From Vibrio tapetis subsp. quintayensis (GTDB lineage: Bacteria > Pseudomonadota > Gammaproteobacteria > Enterobacterales > Vibrionaceae), in the NCBI RefSeq assembly GCF_030409945.1, contig NZ_JAUFQV010000032.1:124001-188000 (forward strand): 64,000 nt of DNA, read 5' to 3'. The translations under genes and the position numbers were made by a program. The first letter of the stretch is position 1. The number at the start of each line of letters is the position of its first letter. The notes below the pieces were generated by a model. It saw nothing but the letters and a program-made list of their open reading frames with translations, was not told the DNA's origin and searched no databases. Below are positions 22,723 to 31,818 of the stretch, piece after piece.

Positions 22723-25700
22723 TTAAAGGTTACAGACCTTTGTCCAGCTTCCGTCACTTCCCGGTACGGCGACCGTCCACCAATTCGCTTGATATACAGC
22801 GCCTTGATAAATAACTTTATCACCGTTATTCGCGTGATCATTTTGCGGCAGTGTAGGATAGGTTGCCAACCCAGCGTTATCACAAGTCCCCCCTGTATTG
22901 CCACCGTTATTACCCCCATTGTTACCTCCAGAAGTAATGGTCGCTATTGGAAGATCTGGCTGTTCAAACTTAAACGCGTAATCCACACCGTTCACTTTTA
23001 CAGCGTAATTAGCCGGGCCTGCAATCGGTAGGTAATAGACCATATCAAGCTCATACGTTCCACCCGCTGGCAGCGCTTTCCATGTAGGTAAAGTGAACGC
23101 GACTCGGTGCATGGTTCCGTCTAAACCGCCAATATTATCGGCACGGGAGTGGCCGGCAGAAATAACCGTTAAACCTCCACCAGACTGATCTTTTGCGTTG
23201 TCAGGAGCCGACACAGGAATATCAAACTGGAATTCAGTGCCTCCTGGCAGTTCTTGCCCAGTATTGTTAGTAAAGGTGATTTTAGGGTTAATTGGGTAGT
23301 TCTGATCGCCAACTTTAAATCCACCAATGCTCACGCCAATATCCACCGCTTCCGTAGGTATTGGCGTCACCGCCACTTTATTACCATATGGCGTTGCCGT
23401 GGCAAACTTGTCATAAATGGCTTTGGTCATGGTATTACCCATATGGTATTCACCATTGCCCGTCTGACAAGCCGCTTCAGTGCTATCGATAGTCGTTCGG
23501 TTACCCGTCGCATCGAATACATAACAGTTGTAATCTCCGGCAAGCTCCCAGAACATGATGCCGCCGATTTCTTTATCAATGACATAATCAGATTTCACGT
23601 TAATAGAGGCTTTATCTTCGGTTGATAGGAACACGCCTTTCTCAGCGTTCCATAACCATGGAGCGACGGCGACAGCATCGTAATGACGAGTGTAAGTTCC
23701 AACGAGTTGATCGCTCGGGTCATTAACGGGGTCAAGTTTATAAGCGGTAGCATACGAACCCCAAACTCCATTTTCTAGGTTTTTGGCATGCCACATTGGG
23801 TTTGATCCTGCGCCCATCTCGTTGCCTTTCGGATCGGTATCGTGCCACATGTTGTCGATACCCGTTGCGCCGTAACCACAATTATTTTTCTCCCCTACAC
23901 CGGTACCTGATGGACATTCAGCTTGATTTGGTAGCGCGCCGCGCCCCCATAATCCGTTGGTTCCGCCAGTAACACCTTGCCAGCCACGAGTATAGTACGG
24001 CACACCAATATTGATTCGCCCAGCCGGCATAGCGCCACGGAAGTAATGGAATGCCCAGTCGGTATTGAGGTAACCAATACCGCCATAAGCCGCCGTTCCG
24101 TATACATTCCATTGAGCAAGCTCAGAATCTAAACCAGTATCGTACAATGCAGCGTTGTGCCCTACGTGATCATTCCACGCACCATGCAAATCGTAAGACA
24201 TGATATTGACATAATCTAAGTACTTAGCGACTGACATGGTTTCCATACCACGTAGGAGGTAAGCCGAAGACGGTGCAGCAATAGTCAGCATATAATGAAC
24301 GCCATCTTGCGCACTGGCCGCATCGAGCTTCTCACGCAGCACTTTCATCAATACATTGTACGATTCCATTAGGTAAGCTCGACGAGGCTCAGAAAAAGCC
24401 ACATCATCAGGATTACCAGCACCCGCCATTGAGGTTGGGTATTCGTAGTCGATATCTAGACCATCAAACTGGTACTTTTTCATCATCGCGACAGCCGATG
24501 TCGCAAAAGTTTCAATGGCTTGATGATTAACGCTACCATCAGCGTTTGTCGTCATTGTGTAGAAACCACCATCTGCTACACGGGTGCCATCTGTAGCAAA
24601 ATGACCACCGGTTTCAGCCCAGCCACCAATAGAAATGAGGGTTTTCACATCGTGCAGTTTTTTCGCGGTTGCTAGTGCTCCAAAGTGACCTTTAAAGCCA
24701 AGCGTTGGATCGATGTCCACATCTGGCCACTCTTTACCAACAGCCGCATTATTTGGATCGGTGACATCACCGACGTTTACTTTGCCATCAGAACCAATAC
24801 TTACAAACGCATAGTTAATGTGAGTCAATTGCTCCCACGGAATGTCATTCACTAAGTAAGACGATTGCGGATCATCACCTGCTCTCCAGCTGGTGAAGTA
24901 ACCAATCACCCGTCGAGGGTGATCAACTCCCATCATTTCACGACCATCTTGATCGTAGATGGAACAATAAGGCACATTCACACCTTCCGTTTGGTACAAA
25001 CCATCAGGGCGACAAGTACTGACCACTGGCCCAGCATTCACGGTAAGGTTGCTGATTGCTGAATTTGTGGTTGCCCCCATGTTATCGGTAGCTTTTGCAT
25101 ACACAGCGAGCGTGCCGCTGCGAGTGGTAGTGTAGTCAAGCGTATAAGGCGCGGATGCCGCGGTGCCCACCAAAGTCCCAGCCACATAAAAATCCACTTT
25201 ATCAACCGTGCCATCGCTGTCTGCGGCCGTCGCGGTTAGCGTCACCACACCACCCACATCAACAGTGGCAACGGACAAGGCGGCCTCTACCGTCGGCGGT
25301 ACATTCACTGGCCCGGTTTGCGTCACAGTGATATTAGTACTGCTTAAAACACTTTCAGCACCTTGGTCATCTACAGATTTCGCGCTAACCGTATGAATGC
25401 CTTCCGTTGCACGCCATGAGAATGAATAAGGCGCAGAGGTTGCTGTGCCAACAACCGCGCCAGCAACCAAGAAATCAACGTTGGCGACCGAGCCGTCCGT
25501 ATCGGAAGCATTTGCAGTAAAGGTAACGGCATCACCTACGTTAAATTCACTATTAGCGGCTGGGGCAGTCAAAGACACACTTGGAGGATCATTAACGACG
25601 ACACCGCCAGAACAGGTATCAACCACCTGCCATTGTGCGTAATCTCCAGAGTGAGTTGAAGGATCGTTATTCTGCGTCCAATAATTCGCTTGGTACGCGG

Positions 25701-25863
25701 TATTATTGTGCTGAACTTGCGCTCCGCCACCATAGGCCGTCGCGGCGTCCCAATTGGGCATGGCACTGCAATCTACGGCCGCATAACTGTTAAATGCCAT
25801 CAGGCAAGACACTGTTAGCGTACTAAGAGGGAAAATCCCTTTGTTCCTTGTCACAATGTTCAT
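22723..25863 (-). CDS. Multidomain GH18 chitinase/chitodextrinase
   Basis: The 1046-residue exported protein has a signal peptide ending at SYAA (~29). Next comes a CBM5/12-like domain (~31-86, NWDAATAYGGGAQVQHNNTAYQ), then two Ig-like domains (~93-185 and ~190-277), each with a DSDG(T/S)V repeat. The GH18 barrel (~310-800) carries SIGGW and the catalytic DGLDIDYEYP near residue 470 (acid is the last E). A C-terminal beta domain, a Gly/Asn linker and a second chitin-binding domain ending WWTVAVPG follow. Size and layout fit Vibrio periplasmic chitodextrinases such as EndoI of V. furnissii, from memory. It would release small oligomers for the GH20 enzyme. A dyad lies 42 bases upstream of the start. 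Confidence 0.95.
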   Translation of the reverse strand: MNIVTRNKGIFPLSTLTVSCLMAFNSYAAVDCSAMPNWDAATAYGGGAQVQHNNTAYQANYWTQNNDPSTHSGDYAQWQVVDTCSGGVVVNDPPSVSLTAPAANSEFNVGDAVTFTANASDTDGSVANVDFLVAGAVVGTATSAPYSFSWRATEGIHTVSAKSVDDQGAESVLSSTNITVTQTGPVNVPPTVEAALSVATVDVGGVVTLTATAADSDGTVDKVDFYVAGTLVGTAASAPYTLDYTTTRSGTLAVYAKATDNMGATTNSAISNLTVNAGPVVSTCRPDGLYQTEGVNVPYCSIYDQDGREMMGVDHPRRVIGYFTSWRAGDDPQSSYLVNDIPWEQLTHINYAFVSIGSDGKVNVGDVTDPNNAAVGKEWPDVDIDPTLGFKGHFGALATAKKLHDVKTLISIGGWAETGGHFATDGTRVADGGFYTMTTNADGSVNHQAIETFATSAVAMMKKYQFDGLDIDYEYPTSMAGAGNPDDVAFSEPRRAYLMESYNVLMKVLREKLDAASAQDGVHYMLTIAAPSSAYLLRGMETMSVAKYLDYVNIMSYDLHGAWNDHVGHNAALYDTGLDSELAQWNVYGTAAYGGIGYLNTDWAFHYFRGAMPAGRINIGVPYYTRGWQGVTGGTNGLWGRGALPNQAECPSGTGVGEKNNCGYGATGIDNMWHDTDPKGNEMGAGSNPMWHAKNLENGVWGSYATAYKLDPVNDPSDQLVGTYTRHYDAVAVAPWLWNAEKGVFLSTEDKASINVKSDYVIDKEIGGIMFWELAGDYNCYVFDATGNRTTIDSTEAACQTGNGEYHMGNTMTKAIYDKFATATPYGNKVAVTPIPTEAVDIGVSIGGFKVGDQNYPINPKITFTNNTGQELPGGTEFQFDIPVSAPDNAKDQSGGGLTVISAGHSRADNIGGLDGTMHRVAFTLPTWKALPAGGTYELDMVYYLPIAGPANYAVKVNGVDYAFKFEQPDLPIATITSGGNNGGNNGGNTGGTCDNAGLATYPTLPQNDHANNGDKVIYQGAVYQANWWTVAVPGSDGSWTKVCNL

Positions 25864-25904
25864 AACTGTCCGTTCCTTAACTTATTGTTTTATAAATTAA
25901 TGCC

Positions 25905-25925
25905 GTTCGAGAAGAATTCGCGAAC
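25905..25925. promoter_or_regulatory. Imperfect dyad upstream of the chitinase gene, putative operator
   Basis: GTTCG.GAA...TTC.CGAAC is a 21-base imperfect inverted repeat, 42 to 62 bases upstream of the chitinase ATG. It resembles a dimeric-regulator site; the regulator is unknown. Confidence 0.4.
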
Positions 25926-26088
25926 ACTTAACTTCACTCGTAAAACAACTTTAGAAGAACGCATCAAAAACACCCAACCCAATGTTGATATTTACACAAT
26001 GACTCGCAACAAAGTGTTACTATTATGCAACATTCCGACACTTATTTTGCACCGATAACTAATAATTTCATACTTGCCCTCCCTCCAT

Positions 26089-26139
26089 CTCGACGATCAA
26101 GGTGCAATTAAACACCTATTTAACCGGGGAATGGTCGAG
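26089..26139 (+). promoter_or_regulatory. Possible structured leader before the ECF operon
   Basis: CTCGAC (26089-26094) can pair with GTCGAG (26134-26139), enclosing a second stem AGGTG/CACCT (26100-26104 and 26113-26117). The strand leads into the ECF transporter genes, so a ligand-sensing leader is possible. It matches no riboswitch class I can recall, and the stems are short. Confidence 0.3.
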
Positions 26140-26297
26140 TTTAAACAGCGGCTATTAACCTCATGACAAGGACAAACTCGCAAATCCAATCATCATTCTA
26201 GATGTCTAGACACACATCTTTCCTGCACCAGCAAAAACAGGTAGAATTCTCGCCTTGGTTTCTCAGCTTGCTTATTTTTTAACCTCAAGGATTTCCT

Positions 26298-26849
26298 ATG
26301 AATTTCACAGCAAAAACCGTTGTTGTCATCGCCATTGGCGCGGCACTGTACGGCATCGGTGGATTACCTATGTTCGGTATTCCTGTGTTTGCCAACACCA
26401 CATTAAAACCAGCGATGGCCGTATTGGCGCTTTTCTCTGTACTGTTTGGGCCAATTGTTGGCTTTTTGGTAGGGTTCATTGGCCACTGGGTAACCGATTT
26501 ATTTGCAGGCTGGGGCGTTTGGATCACATGGGTACTGGGCTCCGGTATCGTTGGTTTAGTTATTGGCTTGTTTCCTACCCTCACTAAGCACCGCCTTGAA
26601 CAAGGTCAATTACCAAACAAAGATATCGCATTGTTTGCCATACTAGCCCTTGTTGGTAACGTCATTGGTTACGGTTGCTCCGCATTTTTAGACACCATCT
26701 TATACGCCGAACCGTTCACTAAAGTTTTCACTCAGCTTACTATCATTGCATCGGGTAATGCCGTCTTGATTTCCGTTGTCGGCTTCTTCATTTTGAAATC
26801 CGTTGCCAAGCGTAAACAACAAAGCCAAAACCTGTCTGAAGCCGAGTAA
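26298..26849 (+). CDS. ECF transporter S component, UPF0397 family
   Basis: The 183-residue integral membrane protein has about six helices. The motif run AIGAALYGIGGLPMFG, FANTTLKPAMAVLALFSVLFGPIVGFLVGFIGHWVTDL is characteristic of UPF0397. Family members are usually labelled ECF-type riboflavin transporter substrate-binding proteins, though the ligand here is untested. It confers specificity on the energy-coupling module encoded by the next two genes (ATPases and EcfT). AAGGA precedes the ATG, and the ATPase gene starts three bases after its stop. Confidence 0.9.
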   Translation: MNFTAKTVVVIAIGAALYGIGGLPMFGIPVFANTTLKPAMAVLALFSVLFGPIVGFLVGFIGHWVTDLFAGWGVWITWVLGSGIVGLVIGLFPTLTKHRLEQGQLPNKDIALFAILALVGNVIGYGCSAFLDTILYAEPFTKVFTQLTIIASGNAVLISVVGFFILKSVAKRKQQSQNLSEAE

Positions 26850-26852
26850 AGC

Positions 26853-28550
26853 ATGAGCATTGAATTTTCTGACTTCTCTTTTAGATATGAGTCTCTGGAT
26901 AAACCGACATTAAAACATATCAATCTAAGGATAGAGAAAGGAGAGAAAATCTTAATTATCGGGCCAAGTGGTAGCGGTAAATCTACCCTTGGTCAGTGCT
27001 TAAACGGTTTGATTCCCCAAGCTATCAAAGGTGAAACCTCGGGGTCGTTAACCATTAACGGCCAAGACTCATCTAGCATGAAACTGCATCAATTTACCGA
27101 GCAAGTAGGCACCGTGTTGCAAGATACCGATAGCCAATTTGTTGGTTTAAGTATCGCAGAAGACATTGCGTTTGCCCTTGAAAACCAACTGCTAGAGCAT
27201 AGCGAAATGCTGGAACTGGTGGATAAAACCGCGCGGATGGTCGATTTGGATGACTTACTTCAGCACTCTCCTCATGATCTCTCTGGCGGGCAAAAACAGC
27301 GTGTTTCTCTCGCAGGGGTCATGGTCGATGATGTCGATGTTTTGTTGTTTGATGAACCACTTGCAAGCCTTGACCCGAAAACGGGCAAAGCGACCATAGA
27401 AATCATCGACGCTTTGCATCAACAAAGCGGTAAAACCACCATCATCATTGAGCATCGTTTAGAAGACGTGCTGCACCGCCCTGTTGATCGCATCATTTTA
27501 ATGGATGCCGGGTCGATCATCGCAGATCTCAGACCAAACGAATTGCTCCACTCTTCTCTTTTGATCGAGCACGGCATTCGTGAACCTCTGTTTTTGTCGG
27601 CATTAAAGAGTGCTCAATGCCATGTGCAAGCACACGAGTCACTATCGAACTTTTCCGACTTTGATGTCACACCACATCTAGCGCGCATCGAACAATGGTT
27701 TCAACAGCGACCAACGGCTAGCACACGGCCAAAACAAGACACATTACTTGAGTCAAATAACTTAACCTATTCTTATGATGGCGAAAAAAATGCGTTGGAA
27801 GATGTATCATTCCACATCAATAAGGGCGAGTTCGTTTCTATTTTGGGTAAAAATGGGTCTGGCAAGTCAACCATCACCAAACTGATTATGGGCGTGTTAG
27901 AACCGGATGCCGGCCAGATAATCATGAACGGCCAAGATTTGTCTGAACTCTCTATATTTGAGCGCAGTGCTAAAGTAGGGGTTGTGATGCAAAACCCCAA
28001 TCATATGATTTCTCATCACCTGATTTTCGATGAAATAGCCTTTGGATTACGTAACCAAGGCGTAGACGAAGCAAGCATTGATACAAAAGTAAGCAAAGCA
28101 CTAGATCTTTGTGGCTTAAGCAAGTATCGACACTGGCCAATTGAAGCACTTAGTTATGGGCAAAAGAAGCGCGTAACGATTGCCTCTATATTAGTGCTAG
28201 AACCCGAGTTACTCATTCTTGATGAACCGACCGCTGGCCAAGATTATCGTAACTACACCTCAATGCTCAGCTTCGTTAAAGAGTTGAACCGCGAACTAGG
28301 TTTAACGGTGCTTATCATTTCCCATGACCTGCACCTAGTGCTCGAATACACGACAAGAGCAATCGTCATTGCAGACAGCCAACTCATCGCTGATGCACCG
28401 GTAACCTCGGTCTTTAGCCAACCTGAATTACTCAGCAAAGCTAACTTAGCTCCCACGAGCTTGTACGAATTGGCGGTAAAAGCAGGTATTGAACAAACCG
28501 ATGGGTTTATGCAGCACTTTATCTGTCGCGAACAGGAGCGTTTCGCATGA
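26853..28550 (+). CDS. ECF transporter double ATP-binding protein
   Basis: The 565-residue protein fuses two ABC ATPase domains. The first has Walker A GPSGSGKST (37-45), Q-loop VLQDTDSQ, signature LSGGQKQR (143-150) and Walker B VLLFDEP (~163-169). A linker follows (~225-290). The second domain has Walker A GKNGSGKST (~330), a deviating signature LSYGQKKR (~430) and Walker B LLILDEPTAGQD (~452). It would power uptake through EcfT and the S component. The single-chain pair replaces separate EcfA1 and EcfA2. It overlaps the next gene by four bases, indicating tight coupling. Confidence 0.93.
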   Translation: MSIEFSDFSFRYESLDKPTLKHINLRIEKGEKILIIGPSGSGKSTLGQCLNGLIPQAIKGETSGSLTINGQDSSSMKLHQFTEQVGTVLQDTDSQFVGLSIAEDIAFALENQLLEHSEMLELVDKTARMVDLDDLLQHSPHDLSGGQKQRVSLAGVMVDDVDVLLFDEPLASLDPKTGKATIEIIDALHQQSGKTTIIIEHRLEDVLHRPVDRIILMDAGSIIADLRPNELLHSSLLIEHGIREPLFLSALKSAQCHVQAHESLSNFSDFDVTPHLARIEQWFQQRPTASTRPKQDTLLESNNLTYSYDGEKNALEDVSFHINKGEFVSILGKNGSGKSTITKLIMGVLEPDAGQIIMNGQDLSELSIFERSAKVGVVMQNPNHMISHHLIFDEIAFGLRNQGVDEASIDTKVSKALDLCGLSKYRHWPIEALSYGQKKRVTIASILVLEPELLILDEPTAGQDYRNYTSMLSFVKELNRELGLTVLIISHDLHLVLEYTTRAIVIADSQLIADAPVTSVFSQPELLSKANLAPTSLYELAVKAGIEQTDGFMQHFICREQERFA

Positions 28551-29395
28551 GTAATCACGCTGCTAAAATGAAATTTGGCATCAACTATGTCAATACAGGA
28601 TCACCCCTGCACCAATTAAACGGCATCACTAAATTCGTTATGTTTGTCGCATGGGTAACCGTGGTGTTGACCACCTTTGATATCCGTATCATTGCGAGCA
28701 TGATCTTGCTGGGTATGATGCTGCTGCGCATGAGCCGTGTTCCGTTTAAAGTCTACAGACCATTACTCATTGGTACGGGAACCGTGCTTTCTTTAAACGC
28801 GCTGTTTATGTTTTTGCTTGCCCCAACTCAGGGTAGCCAATTCATTGGCAGTAATACGGTTTTAGTGCCGCTTTGGGGAAGCTATTCTCTCACTCAAGAA
28901 ACCTTGTACTACCTGATCACCGTAACGCTTAAATACTTCAGCATGTTTCCAATGGCGCTCGTGTTTGTTTTCACCACTCACCCAACGGAATTTGCAGCGA
29001 GCTTAAATCGTTTAGGGGTGCCGTACAAAATTGCTTATGCCGTCAGTTTGACCTTACGATACCTGCCTGAAGTGAAAAAAGATTTCATCAACATCATGCA
29101 TGCCCAACAAGCAAGGGGCGTCGATTTGTCTCGTAATGCGCCATTCTTTACTCGAATGAAAAACGTCGCCAGTATTCTTGGTCCGTTGATTTTTTCAAGC
29201 TTAGACCGAGCGGAAGAGATCTCCAATGCCATGACATTACGAGGTTTTGGCCGACACAAACATCGCAATTGGTATAGCTTAAAGCCGCTCAATAGCATTG
29301 ATGTTTTAGTGATCGTGACAACACTTGTCGCGGTTATCGCAGCCATTGCCAAACGTTGCCTAGAAACGGATTTGTTCTGGTACCCATTTGGCTAA
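28547..29395 (+). CDS. ECF transporter transmembrane component EcfT
   Basis: The 282-residue inner-membrane protein of the CbiQ/EcfT family has about five helices. The cytoplasmic coupling motifs that grip the ATPases are visible: AQQARGVDLS (A-R-G type, ~residues 184-193) and AMTLRGFGR (~227-235). The ATGA overlap with the ATPase gene and the bidirectional terminator at 29433 close the three-gene operon. It couples ATP hydrolysis to movement of the S component. Confidence 0.93.
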   Translation: MSNHAAKMKFGINYVNTGSPLHQLNGITKFVMFVAWVTVVLTTFDIRIIASMILLGMMLLRMSRVPFKVYRPLLIGTGTVLSLNALFMFLLAPTQGSQFIGSNTVLVPLWGSYSLTQETLYYLITVTLKYFSMFPMALVFVFTTHPTEFAASLNRLGVPYKIAYAVSLTLRYLPEVKKDFINIMHAQQARGVDLSRNAPFFTRMKNVASILGPLIFSSLDRAEEISNAMTLRGFGRHKHRNWYSLKPLNSIDVLVIVTTLVAVIAAIAKRCLETDLFWYPFG

Positions 29396-29432
29396 GTTAA
29401 TGAGATAAAAGCTACATAGGTTACGCTTCAAC

Positions 29433-29464
29433 AAAAACAGCCCACTGATTCAGTGGGCTGTTTT
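29433..29464. terminator. Bidirectional terminator between ecfT and the aminotransferase
   Basis: The stem CAGCCCACTG/CAGTGGGCTG has a three-base loop, with A-run before and T-run after. Confidence 0.88.
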
Positions 29465-29488
29465 ACAGAAAAACTAGCGAATGGTAAA

Positions 29489-30643
29489 TCAAGAAACGGA
29501 CTGAACCAGAGCCTGCTTAATCCTTGTGACTCCGAGCGTTAATTCATCTAGTGAAGAATTAGTAAAGTTGAGCCTTAATGCCGATTGCACCGCAGCGCCT
29601 TTCGGATAAAACACCGCACTCGGTACCACCGCAACCCCCGACTCAAGCAATGTTTTCGCCAACTCAAAAGTATCGCATTCGGGCACCTTCACCCAAACGA
29701 ACATACCGCCTTCAACCAGTGAAAACGAGCATGAACTCGGTAGTTGGTTGGTCAGTTCATCGGTCAGTTTATTACAGCGTGCCTGGTATAAGTCACGAAT
29801 ATTTCTGATATGTTCCTCAAATTCAAGATGCTCTAACAAACCTAGAAGCAGCGCTTGCATTGGCACGCTTGAATGTAAATCCGCCCCTTGCTTCACCTTA
29901 ATCATTGGTTCGATATAAGAAGCCTTACCCGTTACAACTCCGATACGCAGCCCTGGTGAAGCGATTTTTGAAAACGAGCGCAATACAATAGCATGATCAG
30001 GACAAAAGCTAGAGACCAATGGCAGCGCTTCTCCAGAGAAACGGATTTCGCGGTATGGCGAGTCTTCAATCAGTGCCACATTGTATTGCTCGCATAACTG
30101 AGCAACACGCTTACGAGTGGCCAAAGACCAACACACGCCCGTTGGGTTATGGAAGTCTGGCACCGCATAGAACATTTTTGGTTTTTGTTGTTTAAAGCAG
30201 TGCTCAAGTTGTTCCAAATCCGGGCCTTGAGTGTTTTGTTCAACTGTCACAATGTTCGCCTGGCATAGGCCAAATACCTGCATGGCCCCAAGGTAGCAAG
30301 GCGCTTCCATTGCTACCGTGTCATTCGGGTTTACGTAGGCGCGAGCTATCAAATCTAGGCCTTGCTGCGAGCCTGTCGTCACCATCGCTTTATGGTGATC
30401 TGGTAGTTCATATTCGGCCGTAAGGTGCTTGATCAGCGGGCCGTAACCTGCGGTTTCTCCATATTGAAACACCTCTGGCATAGCAGAAAGCCCTTCCAAC
30501 GTCGGCTTCATCAGTTCAATCGGAAATGTCGTTTGATCAGGAAGCCCACCAGCAAGTGAAATGACGTTCGGATTCGTTGCTGCTTCTAATATTTCTCGGA
30601 TATAAGAAGATTGGATCTGTTGCAGAGCGTAAGTGGTTTCCAT
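29489..30643 (-). CDS. PLP-dependent class I/II aminotransferase (LysN/2-aminoadipate-like)
   Basis: I start at the ATG at 30641-30643, which has GGAAAG upstream; the TTG at 30682 lacks this. The 384-residue protein has ISLAGGLPDQTTFP, TTGSQQGLDLIARAYVNPND, PDFHNPTGVCW and SFSKIASPGLRIGVV with the PLP-binding lysine (SFSK). This is the fold-type I pattern of 2-aminoadipate/LysN-like transaminases, relatives of MocR regulators without the HTH. The donor amino acid is not known. It is divergent from the AraC-GyrI regulator gene, with about 90 bases between starts, which may mean joint control. Confidence 0.88.
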   Translation of the reverse strand: METTYALQQIQSSYIREILEAATNPNVISLAGGLPDQTTFPIELMKPTLEGLSAMPEVFQYGETAGYGPLIKHLTAEYELPDHHKAMVTTGSQQGLDLIARAYVNPNDTVAMEAPCYLGAMQVFGLCQANIVTVEQNTQGPDLEQLEHCFKQQKPKMFYAVPDFHNPTGVCWSLATRKRVAQLCEQYNVALIEDSPYREIRFSGEALPLVSSFCPDHAIVLRSFSKIASPGLRIGVVTGKASYIEPMIKVKQGADLHSSVPMQALLLGLLEHLEFEEHIRNIRDLYQARCNKLTDELTNQLPSSCSFSLVEGGMFVWVKVPECDTFELAKTLLESGVAVVPSAVFYPKGAAVQSALRLNFTNSSLDELTLGVTRIKQALVQSVS

Positions 30644-30732
30644 TTGGCTTTCCGTGACTGATTGTGTAACAACAGAATACAAAAAAAACCAACTACTCGA
30701 ATGTCTATTTATGCTTTAATGTATGCCCATTT

Positions 30733-31656
30733 ATGCTATCCACTTGGAATTGTATGCTGAGTAATCAATCCAGTAAGTTCGACCCAGGCCCCAGTCAGAA
30801 CCTCTCACGAATTAACGACGTGTTGTATTATATTCACCAAGACATCAGCCGAGAGTTGCTGGCTGGGGATCTAGCAAAAGTCGCAGCCTATTCCGAGCAG
30901 CATTTTCACCGCATTTTCAAAAAAGTCGTCGGAGAACCTGTACATAAATATATTCGTCGCACTCGCATGGAATACGCCGCCAATCAGTTAATGTTTGATC
31001 TGCGCTCGCCAATACTAGATATTGCCGGCCGAAGTGGTTTTAATTCGGTATCGTCTTTTAGCCGAGCGTTCAAGAGTACGTTTTTGGTGTCTCCTGGAGA
31101 GTGGCGTAAAGGAAGTCGCCAGCTTCACGATAAACCATACTTAAAAAACGAAGAAGTGGCTCGCTGTTACCGCCGCATTGATGTGAGCCGACTACCAACC
31201 CCAGAAATCACGCAAGTACCTGAGCGCCATGTGGCCTACATTCGCCATACGGGCTATAACCGCTCCATTAAGCAACCATGGCAATTACTCAAAGCGTGGG
31301 CGGACAGTGAAAGTCGAGATTTTTCAGCGCAATTTGGCATCCATCACTCCAACCCTGCTTGGGTAGAGCTAGATCAATGTCGTTACGTGGCTTGTGTTGA
31401 AATTGACCGGCCATTAACCCAGCGAGGAGTCGTAAACCAACTCACCATACCTAAAGGCTTGTACGCCAAGTTTTCACTGCATGGTATCTATGGAGAGTTG
31501 TTACCCCAAATAAGCCTTATTCAAGAACATTGGTTACCGCGTTCAGGATTAAAAATGCAATCAACACCTGCGTACGTGAATTATCACAAAAACCATTTCT
31601 TGGCCGAAGACGAACGATTTGAGTTAGATTTTTACCTGCCAATCGGTTTCTTCTAA
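30733..31656 (+). CDS. AraC-family regulator with GyrI-like ligand domain
   Basis: The 307-residue protein has an N-terminal double HTH of AraC type (SRELLAGDLAKVAAYSEQHFHRIFK; SRAFKSTFLVSPGEWR, ~residues 38-133). The C-terminal effector domain (~150-307) shows the GyrI/SOUL-like signature VPERHVAYIRHTG, ending with LDFYLPI. This order is typical of the Rob/SoxS-relative regulators that sense small molecules and control efflux or resistance genes. An alternative start exists at 30754. The divergent aminotransferase gene is a candidate target. Confidence 0.9.
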   Translation: MLSTWNCMLSNQSSKFDPGPSQNLSRINDVLYYIHQDISRELLAGDLAKVAAYSEQHFHRIFKKVVGEPVHKYIRRTRMEYAANQLMFDLRSPILDIAGRSGFNSVSSFSRAFKSTFLVSPGEWRKGSRQLHDKPYLKNEEVARCYRRIDVSRLPTPEITQVPERHVAYIRHTGYNRSIKQPWQLLKAWADSESRDFSAQFGIHHSNPAWVELDQCRYVACVEIDRPLTQRGVVNQLTIPKGLYAKFSLHGIYGELLPQISLIQEHWLPRSGLKMQSTPAYVNYHKNHFLAEDERFELDFYLPIGFF

Positions 31657-31738
31657 CTCCCTATTTCTATTTAAGATGCCCAGACACGGTTTCTAGGCTG
31701 TGCTGACGGGTTAGAAGCTTTGATTGTAGAAGTTATAC

Positions 31739-31774
31739 AACAAAGCCAGTATCTCTATTGAGGCTGGCTTTGTT
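31739..31774. terminator. Hairpin between convergent genes
   Basis: The stem AACAAAGCCAG/CTGGCTTTGTT sits between the AraC gene and the amylase gene. The T-run is weak in both directions. Confidence 0.55.
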
Positions 31775-31818
31775 GGGTGTGGTTAAAGTAAAGATCGAAT
31801 GATCAGTGACTCACCAAA

